Shown in pieces: positions 8,583-15,602 of a DNA stretch of 61,639 nucleotides (positions are counted from its first letter, which is position 1; the number at the start of each line of letters is the position of its first letter). The notes beneath the pieces are model-generated. The model searched no databases, was not told the DNA's origin, and saw only the letters and a program-made list of their open reading frames with translations. The stretch is from Candidatus Saccharimonadota bacterium (lineage in GTDB: Bacteria; Patescibacteriota; Saccharimonadia; Saccharimonadales; UBA4665). Made by a program: the position numbers and the translations under genes. The stretch lies in assembly GCA_028286405.1 (NCBI GenBank), contig JAQBRP010000006.1, forward strand, positions 1 through 61,639, given 5' to 3'.

Positions 8583-8617
8583 AAATCCCCTTTAGAGAGA
8601 CGAGGGGATTTTCTTTT
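8583..8617 (+). terminator. Rho-independent terminator
   Basis: AAATCCCC (8583-8590) pairs with GGGGATTT (8604-8611), followed by TCTTTT. It lies 116 bases after the PKD protein gene. GAGCAATGACTGACCGCTC just upstream (about 8541-8559) is a near copy of the small hairpin downstream of the previous surface gene. Confidence 0.85.
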
Positions 8618-8682
8618 GGCCTCTGTTGTGGTAAAGTAGTCCGGGTCGATTGACTGCACTTTGCAGGCGATTGTCTGGCCCT

Positions 8683-8820
8683 CATATGCTTCGCATATGT
8701 GCCCGCTCACTCGGATCGCAAATTTATGTAAACACAAATTTGACCATCCTCGTTCGCGGCCCCATTTGCCTTCGGCAAATAAAGCCTCGCTCGGAAAGTA
8801 AAAATATGTAAACACATTTT
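8683..8820. repeat. Tandem 81-bp unit of paired palindromes
   Basis: Four palindromes occur in two units 81 bases apart. Type 1 has a TTC loop: CATATGC-TTC-GCATATG (8683-8699) and ATTTGCC-TTC-GGCAAAT (8764-8780). Type 2 has an ATGTAAACAC loop: AAATTT arms (8720-8741) and AAAAT/ATTTT arms (8801-8820). Loops are identical but stems differ and stay complementary. Each unit is followed by CCTCGyTCG and then GGCCCCAT, which in the second case is the 5' end of tRNA-Glu. Function unknown: a processing, recombination or regulatory structure ahead of the tRNA. Confidence 0.65.
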
Positions 8821-8835
8821 CACTATTCCTCGCTC

Positions 8836-8910
8836 GGCCCCATCGTCTATCGGTTAGGACATCGGGTTTTCATCCCGGCAAGAGGAGTTCGACTCTCCTT
8901 GGGGTCACCA
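8836..8910 (+). tRNA. tRNA-Glu (anticodon TTC)
   Basis: A complete cloverleaf. The acceptor GGCCCCA pairs with TGGGGTC, with discriminator A and an encoded CCA (8908-8910). The anticodon arm CGGG-TTTTCAT-CCCG reads TTC. The T arm is GAGGAGTTCGACTCTCC-like. Its last bases, GGGTCACCA, recur at the end of each of the cassette repeats downstream, so this gene appears to be the anchor of the array. Confidence 0.95.
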
Positions 8911-8924
8911 AAATGATTATGCTT

Positions 8925-8950
8925 AAAGAACTTCGTAAGGAGTTCTTTTT
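8925..8950 (+). terminator. tRNA-Glu terminator, start of cassette 1
   Basis: AAAGAACT (8925-8932) and AGTTCTTT (8941-8948) with a T-run. Closely similar hairpins follow repeat A (9650-9671) and repeat E (14311-14336) at the same distance from the GGGTCACCA end, so the homology between cassette junctions continues past the tRNA end into this hairpin. Confidence 0.85.
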
Positions 8951-8968
8951 GTTTGCTATAGTTATGTT

Positions 8969-9484
8969 ATGGACTATTCTTCAACTACCGAGCTAAGGCT
9001 GGATGTCTGGAACGACAGTGGTACATTTCTTGCGGATAACGACCTTACAGACCGACCATCTGACGGCACCTTCGAGGTAAATGTAAACCTAGTGAATATA
9101 CCTGGTGGCGGGTCAAGCAATGACCATGCTCGTATACGGCAGTTAGAAGACTTCTCAAATACCATTCAGTTTGTTGTAGACAATCAGCGGCAGCTATACG
9201 AAACAATCCTTGACTGCGCTCAGCGAGAGTACGACAAAGCACTTGTAGATAAGGACGCTTACGACCCCGAAATGGTAGATTTGTACTTACCGCCTGTGAA
9301 TAGCAGGGACGATTTGAAAGCATTGCTTCTGCCGCTTAATATCCATGTTGGGTGCACGGACGAAGAGGGAGTTAAATACGTAGCCTACGAATTCGATTGT
9401 AGCTGGGACGACGAACATGGGTTTGGTGTCCGCATGAACGGATTCGAGGTTGAAGAATCTGGTCACGCATCAGTCGGCTTCTAG
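8969..9484 (+). CDS. Cassette 1: hypothetical acidic protein
   Basis: A 171-residue acidic soluble protein with no signal peptide or membrane segment. No family recognised. The start is set by TATAGT at 8957-8962 followed by exactly six bases and ATG, which implies a leaderless mRNA. It is the only gene between tRNA-Glu and repeat A, so it is a one-gene cassette. Residues ~1-40 look beta-rich and ~45-100 helical. Confidence 0.75.
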   Translation: MDYSSTTELRLDVWNDSGTFLADNDLTDRPSDGTFEVNVNLVNIPGGGSSNDHARIRQLEDFSNTIQFVVDNQRQLYETILDCAQREYDKALVDKDAYDPEMVDLYLPPVNSRDDLKALLLPLNIHVGCTDEEGVKYVAYEFDCSWDDEHGFGVRMNGFEVEESGHASVGF

Positions 9485-9492
9485 CCGTACAC

Positions 9493-9635
9493 TTCTACTC
9501 TACAAGGGGGAGTTGTCTACACGGGTGACACCACCCGTAACTGGTTAGCCGGTATGCTGACATTACCGATAACATCATTCCAACGAACGACCTCCGCCAC
9601 CATAGAGTTAAAAAGCGAACCCTCAAGGGTCACCA
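9493..9635 (+). repeat. Cassette repeat A
   Basis: 143 bases. The 5' part has the hairpin ACGGGTG/CACCCGT. The 3' part has CATTCCAACGAAC, then GTTAAAAAGCG, and ends in AAGGGTCACCA, matching the tRNA-Glu 3' end. It is followed by the AAAGACTTCC/GGAAGTCTTT terminator. Confidence 0.85.
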
Positions 9636-9649
9636 ATTTGAAAATGCTT

Positions 9650-9675
9650 AAAGACTTCCTCGGAAGTCTTTTTGT
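9650..9675 (+). terminator. Cassette 2 leading terminator
   Basis: AAAGACTTCC (9650-9659) and GGAAGTCTTT (9662-9671) with a T-run, at the position of the tRNA-Glu terminator relative to the preceding GGGTCACCA. Confidence 0.85.
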
Positions 9676-9738
9676 TTTGCTTATGCTTGCGTGCACCCCT
9701 GAAAGGGTATATAAACATGCCTAATAGCCAGGAGTTAT

Positions 9739-10284
9739 ATGAACGAACGAATAGTAAGAACACTAACTGCGGAAGAAGAAACTTGCCTATTTGGTGCTCA
9801 CGGTCAACTCGGCACGCGGGCTGAAACGGACAAGGTCTATTGGCAAAAAGTTGATCTTGCTTACGACTGGCTTGCACAGCATTGGAATCAAGAGGTACCT
9901 GAAGGATTCACCGAAGACGAAGCTTCTGGTCGTGCTGAAGCCAAGGAGCTGAATGCTAAGTGGCGCGCCGAAGACCCGGGCATAAAGAATACACCCTTGT
10001 TCTCAGAAGAGCCCAGAGATCCTGTTAGCCATGCGTTGCAACTGGAGTGGCGGGACAGTATGAGGGCATTAGGCGCAATCGCCCATCGACCGGTAGTAAG
10101 CACTGCACTGTTACACACCCACAACACTCTCCAAAATGATCCGCTACGAGCTCAGAAGCTCAACTATGTCTTGGAACTCATCGAGAATTTTGAGGCTGAT
10201 TTAATCGCTGGCGATTTTGATAAGGGCGGCCTCTCTCCTGGCTTCAAATTCCCCAAGCCACTAGAAGTGTATAGTCAAGATTAG
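9739..10284 (+). CDS. Cassette 2: hypothetical protein
   Basis: A 181-residue soluble, mostly helical protein rich in Glu, Trp and Leu, without export signals. No family recognised. An AGGAGTTAT site lies upstream of the ATG and a TATAAA -10-like box lies further up, so unlike its neighbours this cassette gene probably has a short leader. It sits alone between repeats A and B. Confidence 0.75.
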   Translation: MNERIVRTLTAEEETCLFGAHGQLGTRAETDKVYWQKVDLAYDWLAQHWNQEVPEGFTEDEASGRAEAKELNAKWRAEDPGIKNTPLFSEEPRDPVSHALQLEWRDSMRALGAIAHRPVVSTALLHTHNTLQNDPLRAQKLNYVLELIENFEADLIAGDFDKGGLSPGFKFPKPLEVYSQD

Positions 10285-10290
10285 TGACCC

Positions 10291-10432
10291 TTCTATTCCC
10301 TAAAGGGGAGTAGATAATATGGCCTAGCCAATATGTAACTGATCGGCTTCAGTACTTATATTACGAATAACATCGTTCCAACGAACAACCTCCCCCACTG
10401 TTGAGTTAAAAAGCGAATCGCAAGGGTCACTA
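10291..10432 (+). repeat. Cassette repeat B
   Basis: 142 bases. It starts TTCTATTCCC, 6 bases after the stop codon of the cassette 2 gene. The 5' hairpin is ATATGGC-cta-GCC-a-ATAT, different in sequence from A but still paired. It ends in CAAGGGTCACTA, one change from GGGTCACCA. No terminator hairpin follows, unlike A and E. Confidence 0.8.
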
Positions 10433-10532
10433 AATCGCTTATGTTTGTCACCTACGGAGAGAGCTCTGGGCGGGTTTATGTGCTCAATTGCTATCCGTGG
10501 CTATTCCAATTTATCCCTGTTATGATACTGCT

Positions 10533-11105
10533 ATGACAGTGGAGCAAATAGCATCAGAAATTAAGCAAAAAACAGCAGGTCGTAAGCCTACACTTATTGC
10601 CATTGAAGGCTTTGGTGGTTCTGGTAAGACAACGTTTGCAACCAGACTCAGGGACGCACTTGGCAAGGCCTATATCGTGAATATTGATGATTTTATAGTT
10701 AAGGAAAAGCTAACTGAGTCGTCATGGGATAAGGGTGGATTTGACCGTGAACGTCTTGAGCGGCAGGTTTTGCAGCCAGCTTCTAAGCAAGAGCTTGTTC
10801 AATACCAAGAACTTATTTGGGAAACAAACACACTGAGCGAACCAAAAGTAGTGCCAGAAGTTAATTATCTTATTATTGAGGGCATTTCATGCTATCACCC
10901 GCGTATACAGCACTACTACGACTATAAAATCTGGGTGGATACACCTATTGAAGTAGCTAAAGCACGAGGCAAGAAACGTGACGCTGGTAATGAAAACGCC
11001 GATAAGTGGGATATGTGGGCGGAAAATGACTTGGCTTACCAGGCGAAGTATCACCCTGAATCGAAAGCCGACTTTGTGATAGATACTGCCGGGGACAAAC
11101 AATGA
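10533..11105 (+). CDS. Cassette 3: P-loop (uridine kinase-like) kinase
   Basis: 190 residues. A Walker A motif GFGGSGKTT lies near residue 27, followed by NIDDF (Walker-B-like Asp pair), the IIEGISCY strand and a WVDTP...ARGKKRD lid region, as in uridine kinase/phosphoribulokinase-type P-loop kinases. It probably phosphorylates a nucleoside or small metabolite; the substrate is not evident. The start is ATG 10533: TATGAT (10521-10526) is six bases upstream, the same leaderless spacing as other cassette genes. An upstream in-frame start at 10488 would place the promoter inside the gene. Confidence 0.85.
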   Translation: MTVEQIASEIKQKTAGRKPTLIAIEGFGGSGKTTFATRLRDALGKAYIVNIDDFIVKEKLTESSWDKGGFDRERLERQVLQPASKQELVQYQELIWETNTLSEPKVVPEVNYLIIEGISCYHPRIQHYYDYKIWVDTPIEVAKARGKKRDAGNENADKWDMWAENDLAYQAKYHPESKADFVIDTAGDKQ

Positions 11106-11381
11106 GCCAGAATGAAGAGCTAGTCAATAGTTTTGAATTAGCAGCTTAGACTGCTCGTGAGTTCCTATTAAGTTTTTGGTGATGCAGTCCTAAAGACGGT
11201 GTGTACGCTCGTTGAACGACAATTCAGTCGTCGCAGACGCAATGAGAACTATTAATCTGGAAGGTTTTCGTCGGAGAGGCAAAGTCGCGTAGCCTTTGAC
11301 AATCTGATGCCAGCGCTTGAAGAAATCAATGGTCGCTCAAGGCAACGAAGTACTTAGAGTAATTTCAAAACCTGGTCGCGC

Positions 11382-11966
11382 TTAGTGTCTTTCACGCAAC
11401 ATTACCCGCCGCCGCCACAGTATAATCGCACAAAATCCAAAATTACCAATCGTCCACACGACCGGATTGGCCAGCGTTAATAGCGTGTAGCTACTGAGCG
11501 CCAATATACTTAAGCCATGCCTAAACCCGTTAATAGCCCACATGGTTAGGGTCTCGCTGTAGGGTCGCTGCCAAGTCTTGCGAATCGACGGTATAAAGCC
11601 AAACATATCGGCACTCACCAGTAGCAACATGGCGAGGGTCGGCTGATCGACTAACAGCCATACCCCTAGTGCGATGAGGGCAACGCCCAACATCATCCAG
11701 TCATGTCGAGTAATCGTAATCCGGTCAACCTGGCGGCTCGCTAGAATACAAATTATGAAACTAATGAACGCGACAGTTAGCGTGGTATAGGCTCCCGGGC
11801 CACCGCCATGCAGAATCTGTAATACAAAAATAAGTGAGGCGGCAAAACCCCAAATAAACCAGCTGAACGGATGCGGCTGTACCTTATGTCGTAGTATATC
11901 TCGAAAATAAGGGGCGTAGGCAACAAAGGCGAGGGCAACCGCTGCAAAGCCAATAAGTTCTTTCAT
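11382..11966 (-). CDS. PQ-loop-like membrane protein
   Basis: 194 residues with about six or seven transmembrane helices. Repeated segments of the type PYFRDILRHKVQPHPFSWFIWG and FIPSIRKTWQRPYSETLTMW resemble PQ-loop/SemiSWEET-type transporter halves, although the PQ pair itself is weak. Small-solute transport is a guess. A TATAAT lies eight bases upstream of the start on the minus strand. It is the only minus-strand gene within the tRNA-Glu cassette region, which suggests this stretch (10433-12973) had a different history. The 276 bases on its 3' side (11106-11381) hold no gene I can support. Confidence 0.75.
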   Translation of the reverse strand: MKELIGFAAVALAFVAYAPYFRDILRHKVQPHPFSWFIWGFAASLIFVLQILHGGGPGAYTTLTVAFISFIICILASRQVDRITITRHDWMMLGVALIALGVWLLVDQPTLAMLLLVSADMFGFIPSIRKTWQRPYSETLTMWAINGFRHGLSILALSSYTLLTLANPVVWTIGNFGFCAIILWRRRVMLRERH

Positions 11967-12036
11967 TGAGTTTGATTATAGACTGGTCGTAAAAAATCCG
12001 ACTGCCTAGAGTGCCCGCAGCAGTCATTCTAGTAAG

Positions 12037-12198
12037 ATGACCGACAAGGAACGACCACCACAAGACGATCCAAGCCCACCTCCAGACATCGCGCCGCAAG
12101 AGGCACTCTATCAATTCCCGACTGAAGCAGAAGCTGTGCAACAGACCAGAGAACAATTCATTGCTCGCATGGCCGGTAAACTGTCGAGAAAAGAGTAG
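12037..12198 (+). CDS. Small Pro-rich acidic protein
   Basis: A 53-residue ORF starting MTDKERPPQDD. The N-terminal half is Pro/Asp-rich and probably disordered. The C-terminal half (FPTEAEAVQQTREQFIARM) looks helical. No family recognised. It is divergent from the membrane protein gene at 11966 and ends 19 bases before the next gene. Base composition and in-frame codon use look coding, but its small size keeps confidence moderate. Confidence 0.5.
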   Translation: MTDKERPPQDDPSPPPDIAPQEALYQFPTEAEAVQQTREQFIARMAGKLSRKE

Positions 12199-12217
12199 AC
12201 TTTGCTATAGTTAAACT

Positions 12218-12790
12218 ATGAAGCACTCAGAATTATTGTATGACTCGGTTAGCGTAGAACGTGGTAACGAACTCCTCGGGTTATTTGTAGAGTATGCCAA
12301 TATGCAAGGCGAGCTTCATGCTAGGGCTGATGAGCGTAACCGATATTTTGTAGACACTACACGTCGGTTGACTGACGAAGCAATCACTCAGTCTTTGGAT
12401 AATTTCGATTACACCAATCTAGGGCGAGCCGTGATGGATGCTCGTCTTGTACAGCAGCGATACGACGAAGAAGCTGAAGCGGCTAAAGATTTGGCACCAA
12501 CTGTCTGGACTGGCACCGAATCAATACGTCAATTCATAAGACAACACGAGGGGAGCCCGCTTGCAGTAAGGGTTCGGGACAGAAATGGGGCGGCAATTCA
12601 TACGTATGGTGGCGGACAGTCAAGACGGGCTAGTGGTTTTCTGGTTGCTAGCATGGGCGGTAGTGGTAGTTTAATTACAAACATTAGTTTTAAAAGTCGC
12701 ATGACGTCAAAACGTTCGCACGCCATCAGGGTTCTTGATTATCGAGGTATGCCTCAAGTGGACCTAGCAATTGGTGCCACTGGTAAATAA
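12218..12790 (+). CDS. Cassette gene: hypothetical protein
   Basis: 190 residues, soluble. The N-terminal two thirds are helical and charged. The C-terminal third (residues ~105-190) is beta-rich with RNGAAIHTYGGGQ. No family recognised. TATAGT (12206-12211) is exactly six bases before the ATG, giving a leaderless mRNA. It is followed by repeat C. Confidence 0.75.
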   Translation: MKHSELLYDSVSVERGNELLGLFVEYANMQGELHARADERNRYFVDTTRRLTDEAITQSLDNFDYTNLGRAVMDARLVQQRYDEEAEAAKDLAPTVWTGTESIRQFIRQHEGSPLAVRVRDRNGAAIHTYGGGQSRRASGFLVASMGGSGSLITNISFKSRMTSKRSHAIRVLDYRGMPQVDLAIGATGK

Positions 12791-12830
12791 ATGTCCAAAT
12801 AGTTAAGCAAATCCATTTGTTGCCCTATGG

Positions 12831-12973
12831 TTCTACTCTACTAAGGGATGTAAAGTGAGCGTGCTATTTTACCCGTGACAGGTTAGGTCGTAGGCCAACG
12901 TTACTGATTACATCATTCCAACGAACAACTTCTGCCACTACTGAGTTAAAAATCGAAGGCTCAAGGGTCACCA
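12831..12973 (+). repeat. Cassette repeat C
   Basis: 143 bases, starting TTCTACTCTAC and ending CAAGGGTCACCA, with CATTCCAACGAAC and GAGTTAAAAA in between. The 5' hairpin is weak here. The cassette between B and C is 2.5 kb with four genes, longer than the others, so intervening repeats may have been lost. Confidence 0.8.
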
Positions 12974-12975
12974 AA

Positions 12976-13058
12976 GTAGAATTACAGATAAGAATAAGCG
13001 CCCAAAGTTCCCCAAATGAGCTAGGGCGCTTTTCGTATCTGTTAACAAGTTTGATTCT
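12976..13058. repeat. Long imperfect palindrome after repeat C
   Basis: ACAGATA (12984-12990) pairs with TATCTGT (13036-13042), AGCGCCC (about 12997-13003) with GGGCGCT (about 13024-13030), and TAGAAT with ATTCT at the outer ends. A second copy, about 88 bases, follows repeat D. It may be a bidirectional terminator, since T-runs flank the inner stem, taking the place of the simple terminator seen in other cassettes. Confidence 0.65.
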
Positions 13059-13091
13059 CCTATGCCCAAGGATATTTGGTATAGTAAGCTC

Positions 13092-13352
13092 ATGACAGCC
13101 CATGCAGAACTCGATGATCTCGGTAGCGACTTAGCTGCTCAGATTGATGGTAGATTCTCTCAACTGGAGGGTGATATTGGCGCAGGTGTAGATGAGCGCA
13201 CAACTAGAGCTGACACAGCGTTTAGACGACTTTATACCTCTGTAGCAACAATACGCGAGGGTGACAGTTGGGAAAATAACGTCAGATTCAAACTTCAGTA
13301 TGGCCTTGGGCATACCACTCTTGAGCAGCTATTCCCCGAACTCGCCTACTAG
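13092..13352 (+). CDS. Cassette 4: small helical protein
   Basis: 86 residues if translated from 13092. That ATG is chosen because TATAGT (13080-13085) lies exactly six bases upstream, as in the other cassette genes; a longer frame from 13062 would run through the promoter. The protein is helical and charged, starting MTAHAELDDLG. No family recognised. Repeat D begins at the base after its stop codon. Confidence 0.65.
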   Translation: MTAHAELDDLGSDLAAQIDGRFSQLEGDIGAGVDERTTRADTAFRRLYTSVATIREGDSWENNVRFKLQYGLGHTTLEQLFPELAY

Positions 13353-13450
13353 TGACTGGTTATATTGCAAGCTCGCACTACGAATAACCTCATTCCAACG
13401 AACCACTTCCGCCACTATAGCGTTAAAAAGCGGATGCGGAAGGGTCACCA
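13353..13450 (+). repeat. Cassette repeat D (5'-shortened)
   Basis: 98 bases; it lacks the first ~45 bases of the others. The last 67 bases differ from repeat E at seven positions. CTTCCGC pairs with GCGGAAG around GTTAAAAAGCG, and two of the differences from E compensate each other in this stem. It ends AAGGGTCACCA. Confidence 0.8.
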
Positions 13451-13451
13451 T

Positions 13452-13539
13452 AAGAGAATTACAGATAAGAATTAGCGCCCATAACTCAATAAATGAATGA
13501 GGGCGTTTTTTCGTATCTGTTAATAAGTTCGATTCTCTT
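13452..13539. repeat. Long imperfect palindrome after repeat D
   Basis: AAGAGAAT (13452-13459) pairs with ATTCTCTT (13532-13539), ACAGATA with TATCTGT (13514-13520), and GCGCCC (13475-13480) with GGGCGT (13501-13506) followed by TTTTTT. It is homologous to the 12976-13058 element. The probable role is terminator insulation between cassettes. Confidence 0.65.
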
Positions 13540-13562
13540 TACAGTCTTGCTATAGTTAGGCT

Positions 13563-14132
13563 ATGAACACTACCTACCAAGCCTCAATCACACATGCCAA
13601 AAGTCTCTATGACGGTTTTGATGACGTTATCCATGATTGGCAGCACTCAGAAAGAGTCGCCACCAATGCACTGTTGCTTGCCGATGAGCTGGGCTTTAAA
13701 GATAAGGACTTTTTGGAACTATGCGCGCTATGGCACGACGCGGCTAGAACCCAAGGCTTTACCGTTGGTCATGAGGAAGAAGGAGCGCTTATGGCACAAG
13801 CAGATCTGTTATCTCGTGGAGTCTCCGCAGATGAGGCTGTTAGAGCTTATGAGGCTATTCGTCACCACAAGAGTAGTTCTAATCCAACATCCATAGAGGG
13901 AAAAATCATTCGTGACGCAGATAAGCTCGATATTTTTACTGTAGCTCGATGGCAGAAATGTGCCGAAGCTGGCTGGATTGAAGAGTACGTTGATGATTTA
14001 CGTAAAACGGTTGCAGCGCATGGAAAATACCCAGCGGCATTTACATATGACTATACAAAGCAGCAATTTGAAAAACGACTGCCAGAGTTCCTGTATTATT
14101 ACGATTCCGTAAAGGATAGTCTGCCCGAATAA
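13563..14132 (+). CDS. Cassette 5: HD-domain phosphohydrolase
   Basis: 189 residues forming one HD domain. The metal ligands appear as DWQHSERV (first His), LWHDAART (HD pair), IRHHKSS and IRDADKLD (last Asp). HD proteins of this type hydrolyse phosphate esters of nucleotides or second messengers; the substrate cannot be read from sequence. TATAGT at 13551-13556 is exactly six bases before the ATG. It is the only gene between repeats D and E. Confidence 0.88.
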   Translation: MNTTYQASITHAKSLYDGFDDVIHDWQHSERVATNALLLADELGFKDKDFLELCALWHDAARTQGFTVGHEEEGALMAQADLLSRGVSADEAVRAYEAIRHHKSSSNPTSIEGKIIRDADKLDIFTVARWQKCAEAGWIEEYVDDLRKTVAAHGKYPAAFTYDYTKQQFEKRLPEFLYYYDSVKDSLPE

Positions 14133-14153
14133 CATAGACGGCTAGTACCTACG

Positions 14154-14296
14154 TTCTATTCCTCAAAGGGGAGTAGATAACACGGGCTAGGCTACCCGTA
14201 ACTGGTTAGCTTCAAGACTGACGTTCCGTATAACATCATTCCAACGAACAACTTCCACCACTGTAGAGTTAAAAAGCGGGTGTGGAAGGGTCACCA
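14154..14296 (+). repeat. Cassette repeat E
   Basis: 143 bases from TTCTATTCCTC to AAGGGTCACCA. 5' hairpin ACGGG/CCCGT; 3' hairpin CTTCCAC/GTGGAAG around GTTAAAAAGCG. It is followed by TTATGCTTAAAGAACTTC and a terminator (14311-14336) nearly identical to the bases that follow tRNA-Glu. Confidence 0.85.
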
Positions 14297-14310
14297 AATT
14301 GCTTATGCTT

Positions 14311-14336
14311 AAAGAACTTCATGAGGAGTTCTTTTT
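14311..14336 (+). terminator. Terminator after repeat E
   Basis: AAAGAACT (14311-14318) pairs with AGTTCTTT (14327-14334), then a T-run. It is a near copy of the tRNA-Glu terminator. Confidence 0.8.
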
Positions 14337-14355
14337 GTTTTGTTATACTTCCTGA

Positions 14356-15060
14356 GTGACAATAGACAACCCACATCCAGAAGAAATACATCGCTCGCAT
14401 AGAGCCGGTTGGCTAAGAGCTGCAGTGCTTGGTGTTAACGACGGTATTGTATCAACCTCAAGTATCATGCTCGGTGTCTTAGCTGCGCAAGCAAGCGATA
14501 ACACTATTCTTACTGCCGGTATCTCCGCTCTGGTTGCCGGCGCATTATCAATGGCGGTAGGTGAGTATGTTTCAGTCAGCTCCCAAAAAGATTCGGAGCG
14601 AGAAGATATTGCCATCGAGGCTCGCTCAATTGCCAAGAACCACGATGCAGAGCTGGCAGAGCTGGCTGCAATTTACGAACACCGCGGTCTCAAACGCGAT
14701 TTAGCGCTTGAAGTAGCAAAGCAGCTCCATGAATATGATGCCGTGGGCGCACATGCCCGTGATGAGCTCAATATAGACCAACATGACTTAGCTAAGCCAC
14801 TGCAGGCCGCTATTGCATCTGCCGCGGCGTTCTCTATTGGTGCACTTGTGCCAGTCCTGGCCGCAGTTATTTCACCGAGTAGCATAAGCGGTTGGGTGAT
14901 TGTGATTGCTTCGCTCATCGCTTTGGCAATTTCAGGCGCAACCGGTGCAATTATTGGTGGGGGTCATAAAGTTCGCGCCGCCCTTCGTGTATTTCTTGGC
15001 GGAGGTGCAGCCATGGCGATTACCACCCTAGTTGGTCACCTAGCTGGCACTCAACTCTAG
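14356..15060 (+). CDS. VIT1/CCC1-family Fe/Mn transporter
   Basis: 234 residues. The N-terminal AAVLGVNDGIVSTSSIMLGV and AGALSMAVGEYVSVSSQ are signatures of the VIT1/CCC1 family, which moves Fe2+ or Mn2+ across membranes. A cytosolic helical metal-binding insert (residues ~75-150) and three C-terminal helices follow. The start is GTG at 14356: TATACT (14344-14349) lies exactly six bases upstream, matching the leaderless pattern. It is the last gene before the array's homology is lost, and no repeat follows it. Confidence 0.92.
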   Translation: MTIDNPHPEEIHRSHRAGWLRAAVLGVNDGIVSTSSIMLGVLAAQASDNTILTAGISALVAGALSMAVGEYVSVSSQKDSEREDIAIEARSIAKNHDAELAELAAIYEHRGLKRDLALEVAKQLHEYDAVGAHARDELNIDQHDLAKPLQAAIASAAAFSIGALVPVLAAVISPSSISGWVIVIASLIALAISGATGAIIGGGHKVRAALRVFLGGGAAMAITTLVGHLAGTQL

Positions 15061-15125
15061 CGCGGGGTTACCAGGGGCGGGGCTATACTCTCCTTATGAT
15101 TCCACGTTAATGCTAATATATAGCA

Positions 15126-15602
15126 ATGATCGTTGGCCTCGAAAACTTAGCAGACATTCGGAGTCAACATGCGAATCAAAAAATCGTACTAACAAGCGGT
15201 ACATTCGACCTACTACATGTTGGTCACTTGCGCTATCTAAATGCAGTCAAAGCCCTTGGAGACGTGGTGGTTGTCATGTTAAGTGGTGATGACAGGGTCA
15301 AGGCCAGAAAAGGCCCACAGCGACCAATTATTCCAGAGGATGACCGCGCCCAACTGCTGGATGCACTTAAGGTCGTAGATTATGTATTTATCGACCCAGC
15401 CAGCAGCGTACCCGAACAGACCGATCCTGTTCACGCAGAGATAGTAGCCAAGCTGCAGCCTGACGTATATGCAACCGATGGCCCTGATCCACGTTTTTGG
15501 AACAGTATGGAAGAATCGAAGCTAGTTATTCTGCCGCGTTCAGGGGGCGATGGTCACGCTTCGACCTCGGCCATTATCGAGCACATCGTCAATCAGAACT
15601 AA
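15126..15602 (+). CDS. Cytidylyltransferase-like nucleotidyltransferase
   Basis: 158 residues. GTFDLLHVGHLRYL carries the HxGH motif of the nucleotidyltransferase superfamily, and the C-terminal GHASTSAIIE matches the ISST-like motif. The closest layout is the HldE/RfaE C-domain or glycerol-3-phosphate cytidylyltransferase type, which activates a phosphorylated sugar or polyol. TAATAT (15114-15119) lies six bases before the ATG. Its stop codon overlaps the stop of the convergent methyltransferase. Confidence 0.85.
   Translation: MIVGLENLADIRSQHANQKIVLTSGTFDLLHVGHLRYLNAVKALGDVVVVMLSGDDRVKARKGPQRPIIPEDDRAQLLDALKVVDYVFIDPASSVPEQTDPVHAEIVAKLQPDVYATDGPDPRFWNSMEESKLVILPRSGGDGHASTSAIIEHIVNQN

Noticed and set aside
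11106-11381. A degraded cassette repeat in the long third cassette
   Set aside because: No run of CATTCCAACGAAC, GTTAAAAAGCG or GGGTCACCA could be found there.
9493-14296. Classical integron attC sites
   Set aside because: The repeats have hairpins but lack the RYYYAAC...GTTRRRY core pair, and every cassette has its own promoter and terminator. Their end matches a tRNA 3' end instead. An integron-like mechanism is still possible but not a standard one.
15061-15075. A sixth cassette repeat after the VIT1-type gene
   Set aside because: GGGTTACCA resembles the GGGTCACCA end, but none of the repeat body precedes it and no terminator hairpin follows. It is probably chance.
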